Shown: positions 1 to 8,479, counted from the stretch's first letter. The stretch is 59,709 bases of DNA from Pseudomonadota bacterium (GCA_023386645.1 JAEWJI010000059.1:1-59709); one strand, 5' to 3'. The notes: generated from the letters alone by a model not told the origin. Translations and numbers: made by a program.

Positions 1-848
1 CGTCCGAATTCCGCTATCGCCAGCCGGCGGTGACGCCGGGCACGCTGGCCGTCGCCGTCAGCCAGTCGGGCGAGACCGCCGACACCCTGGCCAGTCTGAC
101 CTGGTGCAAGGGGCAGGGGCTGAAGACCGCGGCGGTGGTCAACGTCCATTCCTCGTCCATGGCGCGCGAGGCCGGCGTGCTGTGGCCCACCCATGCGGGG
201 CCGGAGATCGGCGTCGCCTCGACCAAGGCCTTCACCGCCCAGGTCGCGGCCCTGCTGGCGCTCGCCGTCGCCGCCGGCGTCCAGCGCGGCCGCATCGACG
301 GCCAGACCGAGGGCGAGCTGGTCAAGGCCCTGTTCGAGGCCCCCCGCCTGATCGCCGAGGCGCTGCAGATGGACGCCGATCTGCGCGAGGTCGCCCACGA
401 CATCGCCAAGGCCACCGACGTGATCTTCCTGGGGAGGGGCCCGATGTTCCCGCTGGCCATGGAAGGCGCGCTGAAGCTGAAGGAGATCAGCTACATCCAC
501 GCCGAAGGTTATGCGGCGGGCGAGCTGAAGCACGGGCCCATCGCCCTGGTGGACGAATACACCCCCGTCGTGGCCCTGGCCCCGCTGGACGAGGTGTTCG
601 AAAAGACCGCCTCCAACCTGGCCGAGGTGGCGGCGCGAGGCGGGCCGGTGGTGATGATCGCGCCGGCGTCCGCCCCCGATCCGCACGGAGCCGACATCCG
701 ACGCGTCGCCGCGCCCGACTGCCACCCCCTGATCGCGCCGCTGGTCTACGCTGTGCCGATGCAGCTGCTGGCCTATTACACGGCCGTCCAGAAGGGCACG
801 GACGTGGACCAGCCGAGGAACCTGGCCAAGTCCGTCACCGTCGAGTGA
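1..848 (+). CDS. glmS: Glutamine--fructose-6-phosphate aminotransferase, C-terminal part (5' end outside window)
   Basis: Makes glucosamine-6-phosphate from fructose-6-phosphate and glutamine, the first step towards UDP-GlcNAc for peptidoglycan and LPS. The reading frame is open from base 3 to the stop at 848; the glutaminase domain and first SIS domain lie before the window. Visible are the SIS motif SQSGETADTL, the segment GPEIGVASTKAFT, the second SIS domain with EGALKLKEISYIHAEGY and AAGELKHGP, and the diagnostic C-terminus DQPRNLAKSVTVE, the usual end of GlmS. That C-terminus separates it from stand-alone SIS-domain deaminases. galU follows 63 bases downstream on the same strand. Confidence 0.95.
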   Translation, partial: SEFRYRQPAVTPGTLAVAVSQSGETADTLASLTWCKGQGLKTAAVVNVHSSSMAREAGVLWPTHAGPEIGVASTKAFTAQVAALLALAVAAGVQRGRIDGQTEGELVKALFEAPRLIAEALQMDADLREVAHDIAKATDVIFLGRGPMFPLAMEGALKLKEISYIHAEGYAAGELKHGPIALVDEYTPVVALAPLDEVFEKTASNLAEVAARGGPVVMIAPASAPDPHGADIRRVAAPDCHPLIAPLVYAVPMQLLAYYTAVQKGTDVDQPRNLAKSVTVE

Positions 849-911
849 CCGACAAGCGCCACCATTTCCCGTGCTGATGCGTTAGAAGCGGCCATCGCTC
901 CAGGAGGACCC

Positions 912-1784
912 ATGACCGCTCGCGTCCGCAAGGCCGTGCTTCCCGTCGCCGGTCTCGGCACCCGGGTGCTGCCGGCTGCAAAGACGACGCCGAAGAACAT
1001 GCTGAACGTGTTCGACCGGCCGATCCTGTCGCACATCGTCGAGGAGGCCCGGGCCGCCGGGATCGAGCACTTCATCTTCGTGGTCGGGCGCGGCCAGTCC
1101 TCGATCGAGGACTATTTCGACCATGCCTACGAGATGGAGGCCATCCTCAAGGCCAAGGGCAAGGACGCGATCCTGGAGCAGCTCACCGCCGACTTGCCTC
1201 GTCCCGGCGAGATGAGCTTCGTGCGCCAGATGGCCCCGCTGGGCCTCGGCCACGCCGTCTTCTGCGCGCGGGACCTGATCGGCGACGAGCCGTTCGCGGT
1301 CGTGCTGCCCGACATGCTGATGATGGCCGAGACGCCCGCCCTGAAACAGGCCATCGACGCCCATCAGACCACCGGGGGGAACATCGTCGTGGTCGAGCCC
1401 GCGCCGGAGGGGGAGACCCACAAATACGGCATCGTGGCGCTGGATGGCCAGGACGGCCGGCTGAACCGGATGACCGGCATGGTCGAGAAACCCCCTCTGG
1501 GGACCGAGCCGTCGAACCTGTTCATCTCCGGCCGCTATGTCCTGACGCCCGACATCTTCCCCCTGCTGGCCGACCAGCAGACGGGGGCCGGCGGCGAGAT
1601 CCAGCTGACCGACGCCATGGCGCGACTGATGAAGGTGCGGGACTTCCACGCCTTGGAGTACGAGGGCCAGACCTATGACTGCGGCGATCCCGTGGGCCTG
1701 CTGCGCGCCAATGTCGCCTATGCGCTGAGGCATGCGGACCTGGGCGAAGCGGCTAGAGCGGCGGTCGAGGGGCTGCTGCGCTGA
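912..1784 (+). CDS. galU: UTP--glucose-1-phosphate uridylyltransferase
   Basis: Cytosolic enzyme forming UDP-glucose and pyrophosphate from UTP and glucose-1-phosphate. The 290-residue protein has the usual bacterial GalU length. The nucleotide-binding loop AGLGTRVLPAAKTTPKNML starts at residue 13; later come the VVLPDMLM segment, VEKP and a GEIQLTDA motif near residue 230, all GalU hallmarks. The ATG at 912 has AGGAGG just upstream. It lies between glmS and a UDP-sulfoquinovose-synthase-like gene that would use UDP-glucose, so this end of the window is a sugar-nucleotide supply region. Confidence 0.95.
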   Translation: MTARVRKAVLPVAGLGTRVLPAAKTTPKNMLNVFDRPILSHIVEEARAAGIEHFIFVVGRGQSSIEDYFDHAYEMEAILKAKGKDAILEQLTADLPRPGEMSFVRQMAPLGLGHAVFCARDLIGDEPFAVVLPDMLMMAETPALKQAIDAHQTTGGNIVVVEPAPEGETHKYGIVALDGQDGRLNRMTGMVEKPPLGTEPSNLFISGRYVLTPDIFPLLADQQTGAGGEIQLTDAMARLMKVRDFHALEYEGQTYDCGDPVGLLRANVAYALRHADLGEAARAAVEGLLR

Positions 1785-1788
1785 CCGC

Positions 1789-2409
1789 CTAGGCGGCGAC
1801 GCTCCGCGCCTGTCGCACGAACGGGCCGATCACCGAGAGCGCGCGCTCGACATAGGTCCGCTTCTCGCCCACCGGCGCGACGTAGTGAACGGCTTCCGCC
1901 GCGTCCTCGACGGAGGCGAGCCGAGCGATGATCCACGCCGCGAGATACTGGGACGCCAGACATCCGCCGGCCGTCGCCAGGTCGCCGTGAGCCACGAACG
2001 GCGCATCCAGCACCTCGACCCCGGCCTCGATCACCCAGGGCTTGGTGGTCAGATCCGTGCAGGCGGGCAGGTCTCCTATCAGGCCCAGTTTCGCCAGCAT
2101 CAGCGTCCCGGAACACTGCGCGCCGATCAGCTGCCGGGCAGGGTCCAGCTTGATCCTGGCGAGGATTGACGGATCGGTCGAGATCTCACGCGTCCTGACG
2201 CCGCTGCCGAACAGGACGGCGTCGGCTTCCGACGCGAACTCGAGCGGCCGCTGAGCTTCGATGGTGACGCCGTTCATGGAGGTGACCCTCGCCGTGGGGC
2301 AGGTGATCTGAACCTCCCAGTCGCGAGCCTTCATGCGGTTGAGGATGCCCGCCGCGATGAAGGAGTCGAGTTCGTTGAACCCGTCGAATGTCAGTATCGC
2401 GATCCGCAC
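1789..2409 (-). CDS. DJ-1/PfpI family protein (class I glutamine amidotransferase-like)
   Basis: A 206-residue single-domain protein of the DJ-1/PfpI superfamily. It starts with the beta strand MRIAILTFDGFNELDSF and has the nucleophile-elbow cysteine in GAQCSGTLMLA around residue 100, with an acidic residue (E14, in FNELD) in the usual place. Members include chaperone/deglycase-like, isonitrile hydratase-like and regulatory proteins; the sequence here does not fix a substrate. No AraC-type DNA-binding domain is attached. It converges on galU, with 4 bases between the stops. It starts about 155 bases from the divergent epimerase gene. Confidence 0.8.
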   Translation of the reverse strand: MRIAILTFDGFNELDSFIAAGILNRMKARDWEVQITCPTARVTSMNGVTIEAQRPLEFASEADAVLFGSGVRTREISTDPSILARIKLDPARQLIGAQCSGTLMLAKLGLIGDLPACTDLTTKPWVIEAGVEVLDAPFVAHGDLATAGGCLASQYLAAWIIARLASVEDAAEAVHYVAPVGEKRTYVERALSVIGPFVRQARSVAA

Positions 2410-2563
2410 CCTGGGTCTCCGTTTCCGTGGCGCACCGTATCAGCGGCGAACTCGGACCGCCCGGCGAAACTCGGGCCTATCCCCAGCCTTCCGACGACAC
2501 GGCGCCGCTTTGCCCCGACAGCGGCATCCGCTAGGCAGGACGCAAAGCATAACAGGGCGGAAC

Positions 2564-3793
2564 ATGCGGGTACTGGTTCTAGGCGGCGACGGCTTCTGCG
2601 GCTGGCCCACGGCGTTGCACCTGTCGGCCCGCGGCTGGGACGTGATGATCGTCGACAATCTCAGCCGCCGGAACATCGACAACGAGCTGGAGGTCCAGAG
2701 CCTCACCCCCATCCGGACCATGGGCGAGCGGATCGCCGCCTGGAAGGCGGTCTCGGGCCGCACGATCGCGTTCGAGAACATGACGGTCGGCAAGGAGTTC
2801 GACCGGCTGGTCGCCCTGATCCGCGACTGGGCGCCCGACAGCGTCGTGCACTTCGCCGAACAGCGGGCCGCGCCTTACTCAATGAAGTCGGCGCGGCACA
2901 AGCTCTACACCGTCGACAACAATCTGAACGCCACCAACCACCTGCTCGCCGCCATCGTCGAGAGCGGGCGGGACGTGCACCTGGCCCACCTGGGGACCAT
3001 GGGGGTCTATGGCTACACCACCGCCGGCCTGCGCATCCCGGAGGGCTATCTGAAGGTCACGGTCGACACCGACCACGGGCCGACCGAACAGGAGATCCTG
3101 TTCCCGCCCAACCCGGGCTCGATCTACCACATGACCAAGACCCAGGACGCGCTGCTGTTCCAGTTCTACGCCCGCAACGACGGCCTGAGGATTACCGACC
3201 TGCACCAGGGGATCGTCTGGGGCGCGGAGACCGAGGAGACCCGGCTGGATGAGCGGCTGATCAACCGGTTCGACTATGACGGCGACTACGGGACGGTGTT
3301 GAACCGGTTCCTGATCCAGGCGGCCGTGGGCTACCCACTGACGGTGCACGGCTCGGGCGGCCAGACACGGGCCTTCATCCACATCCAGGACACGGTGCGC
3401 TGCGTCGAACTGGCGCTCAAGAACCCGCCCAAGTCCGGAGAACGGGTCAAGATCCTGAACCAGATGACCGAGAGTCGCCGGGTGCGCGACCTGGCCCGGA
3501 TGGTCGCCGACATGACCGGGGCGGAAATCCACAACGTCCCCAACCCGCGCCAGGAGGCCGACGAGAACGAGCTTGTTGTCGCCAACGATCAGTTCAGGGA
3601 GATGGGACTGAAGCCAATCACCCTGGCCGAGGGGCTGATGCGCGACGTCACCGACATCGCCCGCCGCTACGCCGACCGCGCCGACCGGTCCAAGATCCCC
3701 TGCGTGTCGGCCTGGAACGAGCGCCGGGCCGAGGCGCTGGGCGCCGAACCCGCTCCAGAGCGCGCCTCCGAACCCCAGCGCAAGGCCGGATGA
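2564..3793 (+). CDS. UDP-sulfoquinovose synthase-like NAD-dependent epimerase (SQD1/SqdB family)
   Basis: An extended SDR of 409 residues resembling SQD1/SqdB, which converts UDP-glucose and sulfite to UDP-sulfoquinovose. Family features in order: NAD loop GGDGFCGW (7-14), VDNLSRR, LTPI, VHFAEQRAAPYSM, LGTMGVYG, the catalytic pair Tyr188/Lys192 (YHMTK), TDLHQGIVWG, NRFDYDGDYGTVLNRF, QAAVGYPLTVHGSGGQTRAF and VPNPRQEADENE. The frame is open much further upstream (from 2333), but family similarity starts only at the ATG at 2564, after a GGCGGAA-like ribosome site. The stop overlaps the next SDR gene by 4 bases. No sulfolipid glycosyltransferase (SqdX or SqdD) is nearby, so the product sugar is inferred only. 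Confidence 0.8.
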   Translation: MRVLVLGGDGFCGWPTALHLSARGWDVMIVDNLSRRNIDNELEVQSLTPIRTMGERIAAWKAVSGRTIAFENMTVGKEFDRLVALIRDWAPDSVVHFAEQRAAPYSMKSARHKLYTVDNNLNATNHLLAAIVESGRDVHLAHLGTMGVYGYTTAGLRIPEGYLKVTVDTDHGPTEQEILFPPNPGSIYHMTKTQDALLFQFYARNDGLRITDLHQGIVWGAETEETRLDERLINRFDYDGDYGTVLNRFLIQAAVGYPLTVHGSGGQTRAFIHIQDTVRCVELALKNPPKSGERVKILNQMTESRRVRDLARMVADMTGAEIHNVPNPRQEADENELVVANDQFREMGLKPITLAEGLMRDVTDIARRYADRADRSKIPCVSAWNERRAEALGAEPAPERASEPQRKAG

Positions 3794-4656
3794 CGCGCAC
3801 CCTGCTGGTCTTCGGAGGCGGCTGGCTGGGCCAGGCCATGGCGCGCGAACAGGTCGCCCGGGGCGGCCGCGCGGTCTTGACCTCCCGCGATCCGGACCGG
3901 CGCCGGGCGCTGGAGACGGAGGGTTTCGAGGCCGTCGATCCGGCCGACGCGGACGCGCTCGTCGGGGCCGTCAGGGCCGCCAGCGCCATCCTGGTCACCG
4001 CCCCGCCAGGGCCGGATGGCTGTCCCGGCCTCAGGGCGCTGGGGCCCGCCCTGGCCCAGGCCGAGGCCTATCCGGACTGGATCGGCTACGTCTCCTCCAC
4101 CGCCGTCTATGGCGACCGGGGCGGCGGCTGGGCGTTCGAGGACGATCCGTTGAACGCGTCCAGCCTGGAGGGCGCGCGGCGCGTGCGGGCCGAGCGGGAC
4201 TGGCTGGACCTGGGGCGCGGCATGGGGCTGACGATCCAGCTGTTACGCCTGCCGGCCCTCTACGGGCCCGGCCGCTCGGGCCTGGAGCGCCTGAGGAACG
4301 GCGAGGCCCGGCTGGTGCGGAAGCCCGGCCAGGTGTTCAATCGCATCCACGTGGACGACGCCGTCTCCGGCCTGTTCGCCTCCATGGCCCGGCCAAACCC
4401 GGGGCGCGCCTACACCTTGTGCGACGACGAACCGGCCCCCGCCCACGTCGTCACCGCCTGGAACGCGCGCCGCCTGGGCCTGCCCCAGCCGCCTGAGGTC
4501 GACTGGACCGACCCGTCGGTCTCGGACGCCATGCGCCGCTTCTACCTCGACTCCAAACGCCTTTCGAACGCGCGAGCCAAGGCGGAGCTGGGCTGGCGCC
4601 CGAGATATTCAAACTACCGCGAAGGGATCGAGGCGTTGATCATCAGGGAGACCTGA
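3790..4656 (+). CDS. NAD(P)-dependent epimerase/dehydratase family protein (YeeZ-like SDR)
   Basis: A 288-residue Rossmann-fold protein starting with LLVFGGGWLGQAMA, a dinucleotide-binding loop. It carries the segments YVSSTAVYGDRGG, LRLPALYGPGR and FNRIHVDDAV, the pattern of the atypical SDRs related to YeeZ. The canonical Tyr-x-x-x-Lys pair is not seen: the expected place reads LEGARRVRAERDWL. Catalysis may therefore differ from true epimerases. The ATGA overlap with the SqdB-like gene implies translational coupling, so it probably acts in the same sugar pathway. Substrate unknown. Confidence 0.75.
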   Translation: MTRTLLVFGGGWLGQAMAREQVARGGRAVLTSRDPDRRRALETEGFEAVDPADADALVGAVRAASAILVTAPPGPDGCPGLRALGPALAQAEAYPDWIGYVSSTAVYGDRGGGWAFEDDPLNASSLEGARRVRAERDWLDLGRGMGLTIQLLRLPALYGPGRSGLERLRNGEARLVRKPGQVFNRIHVDDAVSGLFASMARPNPGRAYTLCDDEPAPAHVVTAWNARRLGLPQPPEVDWTDPSVSDAMRRFYLDSKRLSNARAKAELGWRPRYSNYREGIEALIIRET

Positions 4657-4771
4657 GCAAGGTCCGCGAGGGGTGGAAGCCCACGGTCAGCCAAGGCCGC
4701 GGGGCGGTCGCGCCCGAAACGATTGTTCGGCGCCGTGCTGCTTCAGGGCTGGCGTCAGACGCCAGCGGCGA

Positions 4772-5299
4772 TCACCCGGCGAAGCGGGCGTTCGATGCGT
4801 CCAGCAAACGACGCGCCCTAATCCAGATCGTTATGCGCTGGGCGACCACGGTCGCTGCCATGAACAGAAGCAGTGACTGCACGACGATGAGAGGATTGAA
4901 CGGCAGTATCAAGCCGCCCGTTTCGATCAGATACTCGATGCCTCGGCGAACGACGAGCAGGCCGAGCATGAACACCAGACCTACTGGAGAGACCTGCGCC
5001 TGGATGGTCCGATCCTCCGGATTGGCATCCAGTCTCGTCAGGGAGCCGCGCCACCATCCGGCAGTCGCTCCCGCTAATGATCCAGCAGCGCCGAGGACGG
5101 TCTCGACCCAATAGAAGGCGGTGTCGGGAGGCCGCCCAAACACCAGCCCGACGCCGATCGCCGCTACGACTATGGCCGGGATGATCCAGAGGCGGTTGAC
5201 GTGCAAGCGGCGCGGCTTGCGATTGCGGAACCAGACAATGGCTCCCACGAGGGCGACCAACCCGATCGAAAGCAGCGCCTTCTTGAGCTCAGGCGACAC
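4772..5299 (-). CDS. Four-TM membrane protein, resembles DUF1453/CcdC family
   Basis: A 175-residue inner-membrane protein with four hydrophobic segments at about residues 8-22, 38-54, 105-120 and 134-153. The layout (an FRNRKPRRL loop after TM1, a glycine-rich GAAGSLAGATAGWWRG stretch, then TM segments) resembles the DUF1453/CcdC-like family. Start is a GTG at 5299 after a G-rich stretch. It is convergent with the upstream epimerase gene; the 115-base gap holds nothing recognisable. Function not assignable from sequence. Confidence 0.55.
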   Translation of the reverse strand: MSPELKKALLSIGLVALVGAIVWFRNRKPRRLHVNRLWIIPAIVVAAIGVGLVFGRPPDTAFYWVETVLGAAGSLAGATAGWWRGSLTRLDANPEDRTIQAQVSPVGLVFMLGLLVVRRGIEYLIETGGLILPFNPLIVVQSLLLFMAATVVAQRITIWIRARRLLDASNARFAG

Positions 5300-5440
5300 G
5301 GCGGTTCCCCCATCTGCGTCGACCTTAACCGTCGCGTTCCGCAGTGTCTCCAGCGGATCGGAAGCGGGTCTCGATAAGTCTGTTCTCGACCGAGACCTGT
5401 CGTGTCGTGAAGGGCGGTAGGCGCCGCCCTGACCCGGCCG

Positions 5441-6469
5441 TCAGGCCGCAGTGATCGCCGTCGCAGACTGAACGGGCGCGACGTCCTCCAGGGGGGACAC
5501 GTACTCGGCCATGGCGTCGAACTCGTCGAGGAAGAGCCCACGCAGGGGATCGGTCTCCATGATGACCTCGTGGAGCGCGCCGGGGACCTCGACATAGCGA
5601 CCACGACCGAGGCGCTTGGCGGCCCATTTGTTGGTCAGCTTCCAGACGCGGTCGTCCTCGGCCGACTGGACGATGGTGGTCGGGATGCGGACGGATTTCA
5701 GGGCCTTGGGCTTGAGCGCCCGCTCGCCCGCGTCGATGGCGAAGGCCAGCCAGCCCCAGGTCGGGCCGCCCACGGCCAGGTGCGGGCAGGCGTACAGCTG
5801 CTGGCGCCACAGCTCGTAGCGGGTCTCGTCCGAGGTCAGGGCGTCCTTGTCGAAGGTGTGGTCGAACGGGTCGTCCGGATCGTCCAGCACATAGTCGCCG
5901 GCCTTGCCGTGGCGCAGGTTCCAGCGCACGGCCAGCTTGACCGACCACATCGACCGCTTGCCCGTCTTGATGCGCAGCATGGGGCTGGACAGGATCGCGC
6001 CCGCGAACCGCTGCTCGCCGTTCTCGAGCGTCAGCAGGTTCAGGGCCGCGCCCATCGAGTGGCCGACCATGATCCACGGGCGGGGCGCGCGGCCTTCGAA
6101 CGTCTCCAGAAGGCGGGCGTAGTCGTCCAGGAACTCCTCGACCGCCCGGGCGTGGCCCTTCAGCCGGTCTGGTAGGAGGCGGGCCGACAGGCCCTGGCCG
6201 CGCCAGTCGTGAGCCAGGACGCAGAAGCCGCGCGCCAGGAAGTTGCCGATCAGTTCGAAATACTTCTCGATCGGCTCGGTGCGACCGGGGCTGAGCACCA
6301 CGGTGCCGCGCGGCTTCCTGCCGGCCGCCACGGCGGGGCTCCAGAAGGCGGCGCGCAGGCGCAGGCCTCCGGCCCCCCGGAACCATTCGCCCTCGCCGCC
6401 GGGCGGAGACGCGGCGCCGGGAACCCCCATCAGGGGCGCATTGGCGGCAAAGGCGGCGGCGCGGTTCAC
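5441..6469 (-). CDS. Alpha/beta hydrolase, monoacylglycerol lipase/lysophospholipase-like
   Basis: A 342-residue serine hydrolase of the PldB type. Seen: the core strand GTVVLSPGRTEPIEKY, then HDWRGQGLS, the nucleophile elbow VGHSMGAAL, a late acidic segment VQSAEDDRVW and the catalytic histidine in GALHEVIMET. Likely cleaves acyl esters of lipids; no signal peptide is clear. I place the start at the GTG at 6469, which overlaps the stop of the upstream lipoprotein gene (GTGA). The frame is open further upstream, but that part lies inside the other gene. An ATG at 6430 is the alternative start. Coupling suggests joint expression with the methyltransferase-like lipoprotein. Confidence 0.82.
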   Translation of the reverse strand: MNRAAAFAANAPLMGVPGAASPPGGEGEWFRGAGGLRLRAAFWSPAVAAGRKPRGTVVLSPGRTEPIEKYFELIGNFLARGFCVLAHDWRGQGLSARLLPDRLKGHARAVEEFLDDYARLLETFEGRAPRPWIMVGHSMGAALNLLTLENGEQRFAGAILSSPMLRIKTGKRSMWSVKLAVRWNLRHGKAGDYVLDDPDDPFDHTFDKDALTSDETRYELWRQQLYACPHLAVGGPTWGWLAFAIDAGERALKPKALKSVRIPTTIVQSAEDDRVWKLTNKWAAKRLGRGRYVEVPGALHEVIMETDPLRGLFLDEFDAMAEYVSPLEDVAPVQSATAITAA

Positions 6470-7377
6470 TCGGGCTTCCTGAACTTCAAGGTCATGCGAT
6501 CGCTCTCGCCGATCGCGTCGTATTTGGACCGGTCGAACGTCGGGTCCGGCGCCTCGCCGCGCGGGGCGGTCAGGCGCAGGGGCGGCAGGGTGTCGACGCC
6601 GAACGGATGATCCTTGGTATCCCTTTCGTTGGCGTTGATGTCGGACGAGGCCACGAAGATAAATCCGGCCTCCGCCGCCAGCTGCCTGACGAAAGCCTCC
6701 TGGACGTAACCGCTGGCCGCGGCGGGGTCCTGGTCGTCCTCCGGGGCCAGCCTGTGCTGCTCGACGCCCAGCACGCCGCCGGGGCGCAGGGCAGCGAAGG
6801 CGTCGGCGAAGGCCTTTTCCGCGATCCCGGCCGCCATCCAGGCGTGGAGCGTGCGCATGAACAGGGCCAGGTCCGCCGTGCCGGCCGGCGCCACCGGACC
6901 GGTGGTGGCCCCGAAGGCGGTGAACTTGACCTCGCCGTACAGCTTGCGGTCGCCCCCGAACCTCTCCTGAAAGTTGGCGACCAGGGCGGCCTGGGCGGGA
7001 TCGGCCCCCGGCCCGGTCATGAAGCCGGCGGCGTAGTAGGTCCCGCCGCCCTTGTTCAGATAGGGGGCCAGGATCTCGGTGTACCAACCCGAGCCGGGCC
7101 AGAAGTCGACCACGGTCATCCGGGGCTGAAGCCCGAAGAACCGAAGGGTCTCCATCGGATGACGATAGATGTCGCGCGGACGGTCGGCGGCGCGCCAGGG
7201 CCCCTGGATCGCCCATTCCAGCGAGCCTTCCGGAGGTCCGGCGGGCGCCTCGGGTCCCTTGGCCTCGGGCTCGCCCCGACCGCAGCCCGCGACGCCCAGG
7301 ATCGCCAGCCCGGCGGCGCCGCCCAGCATCCGGCGCCGGGTCGCGATCACGGTCGGGGGCGGGGGGCGTTCACCCAT
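6466..7377 (-). CDS. Exported methyltransferase-fold lipoprotein (predicted SAM-dependent methyltransferase family)
   Basis: A 303-residue protein with a twin-arginine-like signal (ATRRRMLGGAAGLA, residues 12-25) and a lipobox ending at Cys32 (GVAGC), so predicted to be exported and lipidated. The rest is a class I methyltransferase fold: motif I VVDFWPGSGWYTEIL, then YYAAGF, and a LRPGGVLGVEQHRL strand. The family (COG4798-like) is uncharacterised. A SAM-type enzyme outside the cytoplasm is odd, since SAM is not known to be supplied there. The next gene downstream on this strand is an alpha/beta hydrolase overlapping by 4 bases; upstream lies a paralogue. Ends with SDRMTLKFRKPE, shared with that paralogue. 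Confidence 0.75.
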   Translation of the reverse strand: MGERPPPPTVIATRRRMLGGAAGLAILGVAGCGRGEPEAKGPEAPAGPPEGSLEWAIQGPWRAADRPRDIYRHPMETLRFFGLQPRMTVVDFWPGSGWYTEILAPYLNKGGGTYYAAGFMTGPGADPAQAALVANFQERFGGDRKLYGEVKFTAFGATTGPVAPAGTADLALFMRTLHAWMAAGIAEKAFADAFAALRPGGVLGVEQHRLAPEDDQDPAAASGYVQEAFVRQLAAEAGFIFVASSDINANERDTKDHPFGVDTLPPLRLTAPRGEAPDPTFDRSKYDAIGESDRMTLKFRKPE

Positions 7378-7478
7378 GCGATAGCGGTTCCTGCCGGCTG
7401 ACGGGCCGGGCTCCGGACCGATGCGTTAATGCGCTTCCCCCCCGAGGTCAAAAGCCCCGGCGTCATCGTGGGCTTTCG

Positions 7479-8237
7479 TCATTCCGGCTTGCGGAAGCGC
7501 AGGGTCATGCGGTCGCTTTCACCGACGGCGTCGTACTCCGCACGCTGCTCCGGGGTCAGGGCGTTGGAGCCGTCGCGCGTCGCCGACTGGCGCACCGGCG
7601 GCAGGGTCCAGACGCCGAAGGCGTGGTCGCGGTCGTCCCTGGGATTGGCGTTCAGCTCGCTGCGGGCCTCGAGCTGGAAGCCCGCGCGCTGGGCGGCCTG
7701 GATGACGTAGCTTTCGGAGACGTAGCCCGTGGGCGCCGTGTCGGCGACGTTCAGTCCCTCGTTGGCGCGATGCTGCTCGACCGCCAGGACGCCGCCGGGC
7801 TTGAGCGCCTTGAAGGCCGCGGCCAAAATGGCGTCGGTGCGGTTCTGACGCGCCCAGTTGTGGAAGGCGCGGGCGATCAGGACCAGGTCGGCGGAACCGG
7901 CCTCGACGCCTTCCAGAGCCGCCAGGTCGTTGGCCGGGACGTAGCGGCCGTCCGTCGCCTCGGCGTAGGGCTGCAGGATGGCGGTCCACCAGCCGTTGGC
8001 GCCCGGCTGAACCTCGACCACCGTGGCGCCCGGGGTCAGGCCCCAGAAGGTCAGGGCCTCGTAGGGGCGGCGATGGGCGTCCCGGGCGCGGTCGGCCTCA
8101 GGCCGGGTGGTCGAGGCCACCGCCGCCTGCAGGGCCGCGTCCTCGTGATGGACCGGCGGGGCCGAGGCGGGGCCGGTCTGGGCGAAGGCGGCCGGCGCCG
8201 AGAGGGCGAGGCACAGGGCGAGTGTCAGGGTCCGCAT
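7479..8237 (-). CDS. Exported methyltransferase-fold protein, paralogue of the neighbouring lipoprotein
   Basis: A 252-residue protein with a Sec signal peptide (MRTLTLALCLALSAPAAFAQ). It matches the neighbouring lipoprotein over the fold: RRPYEALTFWGLTPGATVVEV, LKPGGVLAVEQHR, GYVSESYVI, ELNANPRDDRDH, and the same end SDRMTLRFRKPE. Its motif I reads VVEVQPGANGWWTAIL, so the usual glycine-rich SAM loop is weaker than in the neighbour. The ATG at 8237 is chosen because the signal peptide begins there; the frame runs further upstream without family support. It is divergent from hsp20. Product, partner and substrate are unknown. Confidence 0.75.
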   Translation of the reverse strand: MRTLTLALCLALSAPAAFAQTGPASAPPVHHEDAALQAAVASTTRPEADRARDAHRRPYEALTFWGLTPGATVVEVQPGANGWWTAILQPYAEATDGRYVPANDLAALEGVEAGSADLVLIARAFHNWARQNRTDAILAAAFKALKPGGVLAVEQHRANEGLNVADTAPTGYVSESYVIQAAQRAGFQLEARSELNANPRDDRDHAFGVWTLPPVRQSATRDGSNALTPEQRAEYDAVGESDRMTLRFRKPE

Positions 8238-8312
8238 CGTGGTCTCCGAACAGGGGTCTGGCGCCTGCTTAGCGCGGCTCAGGGATCGACGATACAGGTT
8301 CGGGCGCGACCC

Positions 8313-8340
8313 CTTGACGCCGCGAACCGCCCTCCCATCT
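8313..8340 (+). promoter_or_regulatory. Candidate heat-shock (sigma-32 type) promoter for hsp20
   Basis: CTTGAC (8313-8318) and TCCCATCT (8333-8340) are separated by 14 bases. They resemble the sigma-32 elements CTTGAA and CCCCATNT in sequence and spacing. Transcription would begin near 8346 and leave a leader of about 130 bases before hsp20. Confidence 0.6.
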
Positions 8341-8452
8341 TTTCGACTGAAGGCGCCGATTTCGGGCCTTCCCGACCAGCGGCGCTCCTTTGCGGGGCCG
8401 GTGGGAGGACCCCCAGGCCGACCCGGGCGCAAAACGCAGGGGCGGCGAAACC

Positions 8453-8479
8453 TTGCTGATCCTCAGGAGGATTCCGATG
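8453..8479 (+). promoter_or_regulatory. Hairpin hiding the hsp20 ribosome binding site; candidate ROSE-like RNA thermometer
   Basis: ATCCT (8459-8463) can pair with AGGAT (8468-8472) around the loop CAGG, with one more G-U pair (8458/8473). This places the Shine-Dalgarno AGGAGG (8465-8470) in a weak stem. A TTGCT motif sits just upstream (8453-8457). Alphaproteobacterial small heat-shock genes are known to use ROSE thermometers of this kind. The fold is hand-drawn only. Confidence 0.5.
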
